Shown in pieces: positions 63,834 to 64,000 of a DNA stretch of 64,000 bases; positions within the stretch are counted from its first letter, which is position 1, and the number at the start of each line of letters is the position of its first letter. The notes under the pieces were generated by a model that worked only from the letters and a program-made list of their open reading frames with translations, searched no databases and was not told the DNA's origin. The translations under genes were made by a program, and so were the position numbers. The DNA is from Nostoc sp. FACHB-152 (lineage in GTDB: Bacteria > Cyanobacteriota > Cyanobacteriia > Cyanobacteriales > Nostocaceae), in NCBI RefSeq assembly GCF_014697475.1, contig NZ_JACJRV010000012.1, forward strand, positions 62,001 through 126,000, in the 5' to 3' direction.

Positions 63834-64000
63834 GATTGGATTCTCCTAGTTCTATCTATTTCAAAAGCTGGGATTGACAATTAGCTTTGGGGTATTTTGT
63901 AGCTCCATTACCGCCTCGTCCTTTTTTCCGAAATTTTGAAGACTTTAAATTCTTTTAAGGTGTGATGACACCGGACTCCTGAGAAAGCTAATGGGTTTCC
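63834..64000. other. Window edge, promoter region of NTF2-like gene
   Basis: 167 bp upstream of the NTF2-like start (minus strand), with no gene or clear motif. Confidence 0.4.

Overview
The window is chromosomal DNA of a filamentous, probably heterocyst-forming cyanobacterium of the Nostoc/Anabaena group. Four things point there: paired carboxysome genes ccmK3-ccmK4, magnesium-chelatase ChlH with an NDH-1 assembly factor (CRR6) and a Ycf35-type protein, a HetZ-related protein and XisH/XisI, and very frequent HIP1 octamers (GCGATCGC) with short tandem heptamer repeats in an otherwise AT-rich sequence. I see no tRNA, rRNA or CRISPR array.

Layout. 0-5.3 kb: ccmK3/ccmK4, a HetZ-related protein, an ATPase-less PilB/GspE N-terminal homologue and a Crp-family regulator. 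5.9-32 kb is mostly housekeeping: an M61 peptidase, an AI-2E-type membrane protein, an EamA transporter, an M23 peptidase, FtsH, an FMN reductase, a ferrochelatase-like protein with a natural His tail, an MFS transporter, acetolactate synthase with a C-terminal zinc ribbon, a TerB-like protein, an orphan sulfonate-type binding protein, CRR6, RdgB, a phosphohexomutase, an ABC1 kinase and a secreted GH13 enzyme. 32-34 kb: a repeat element abutting a decayed AAA ATPase, then a tight DUF2997-Ycf35/DUF1257-ferredoxin operon. 34-46 kb: alaS, an HMA protein and a diguanylate cyclase, surrounded by an accessory zone of toxin-antitoxin pairs (PIN/Phd, PIN/AF2212-like, orphan HigA), Uma2 proteins (two intact, one fragment), a GIY-YIG protein, a small DUF6888/DUF6887-like pair, XisH/XisI and an unknown propeller-like protein. 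This zone also carries a repeated HIP1-containing module.

46-55 kb holds chlH, an M23-SH3 peptidase, an Rpn-family protein, an LpxB-related glycosyltransferase and two small unknown proteins. 55.4-63.8 kb is a mosaic island. Two GC-rich, actinobacterial-looking segments (a TAP-type alpha/beta hydrolase lipoprotein; two CPBP proteases) alternate with AT-richer small secreted or membrane genes, a third CPBP protease, a thioredoxin-fold protein and NTF2-like genes, with remnants of XRE, NTF2 and LuxR genes at the seams.

The most unusual observation is that the GC-rich hydrolase and a GC-rich CPBP protease, which are not homologous, share a related upstream leader and N-terminal peptide (MSxxxSNHxQxPG). 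This suggests that host expression signals were captured by foreign genes, or that this is an unrecognised N-terminal tag. Other candidates for undescribed biology are the DUF2997-Ycf35-ferredoxin operon, the HetZ-related/PilB-N pair and the 41-46 kb accessory cluster. All functional links stated here are inferences from sequence; no database search was possible.
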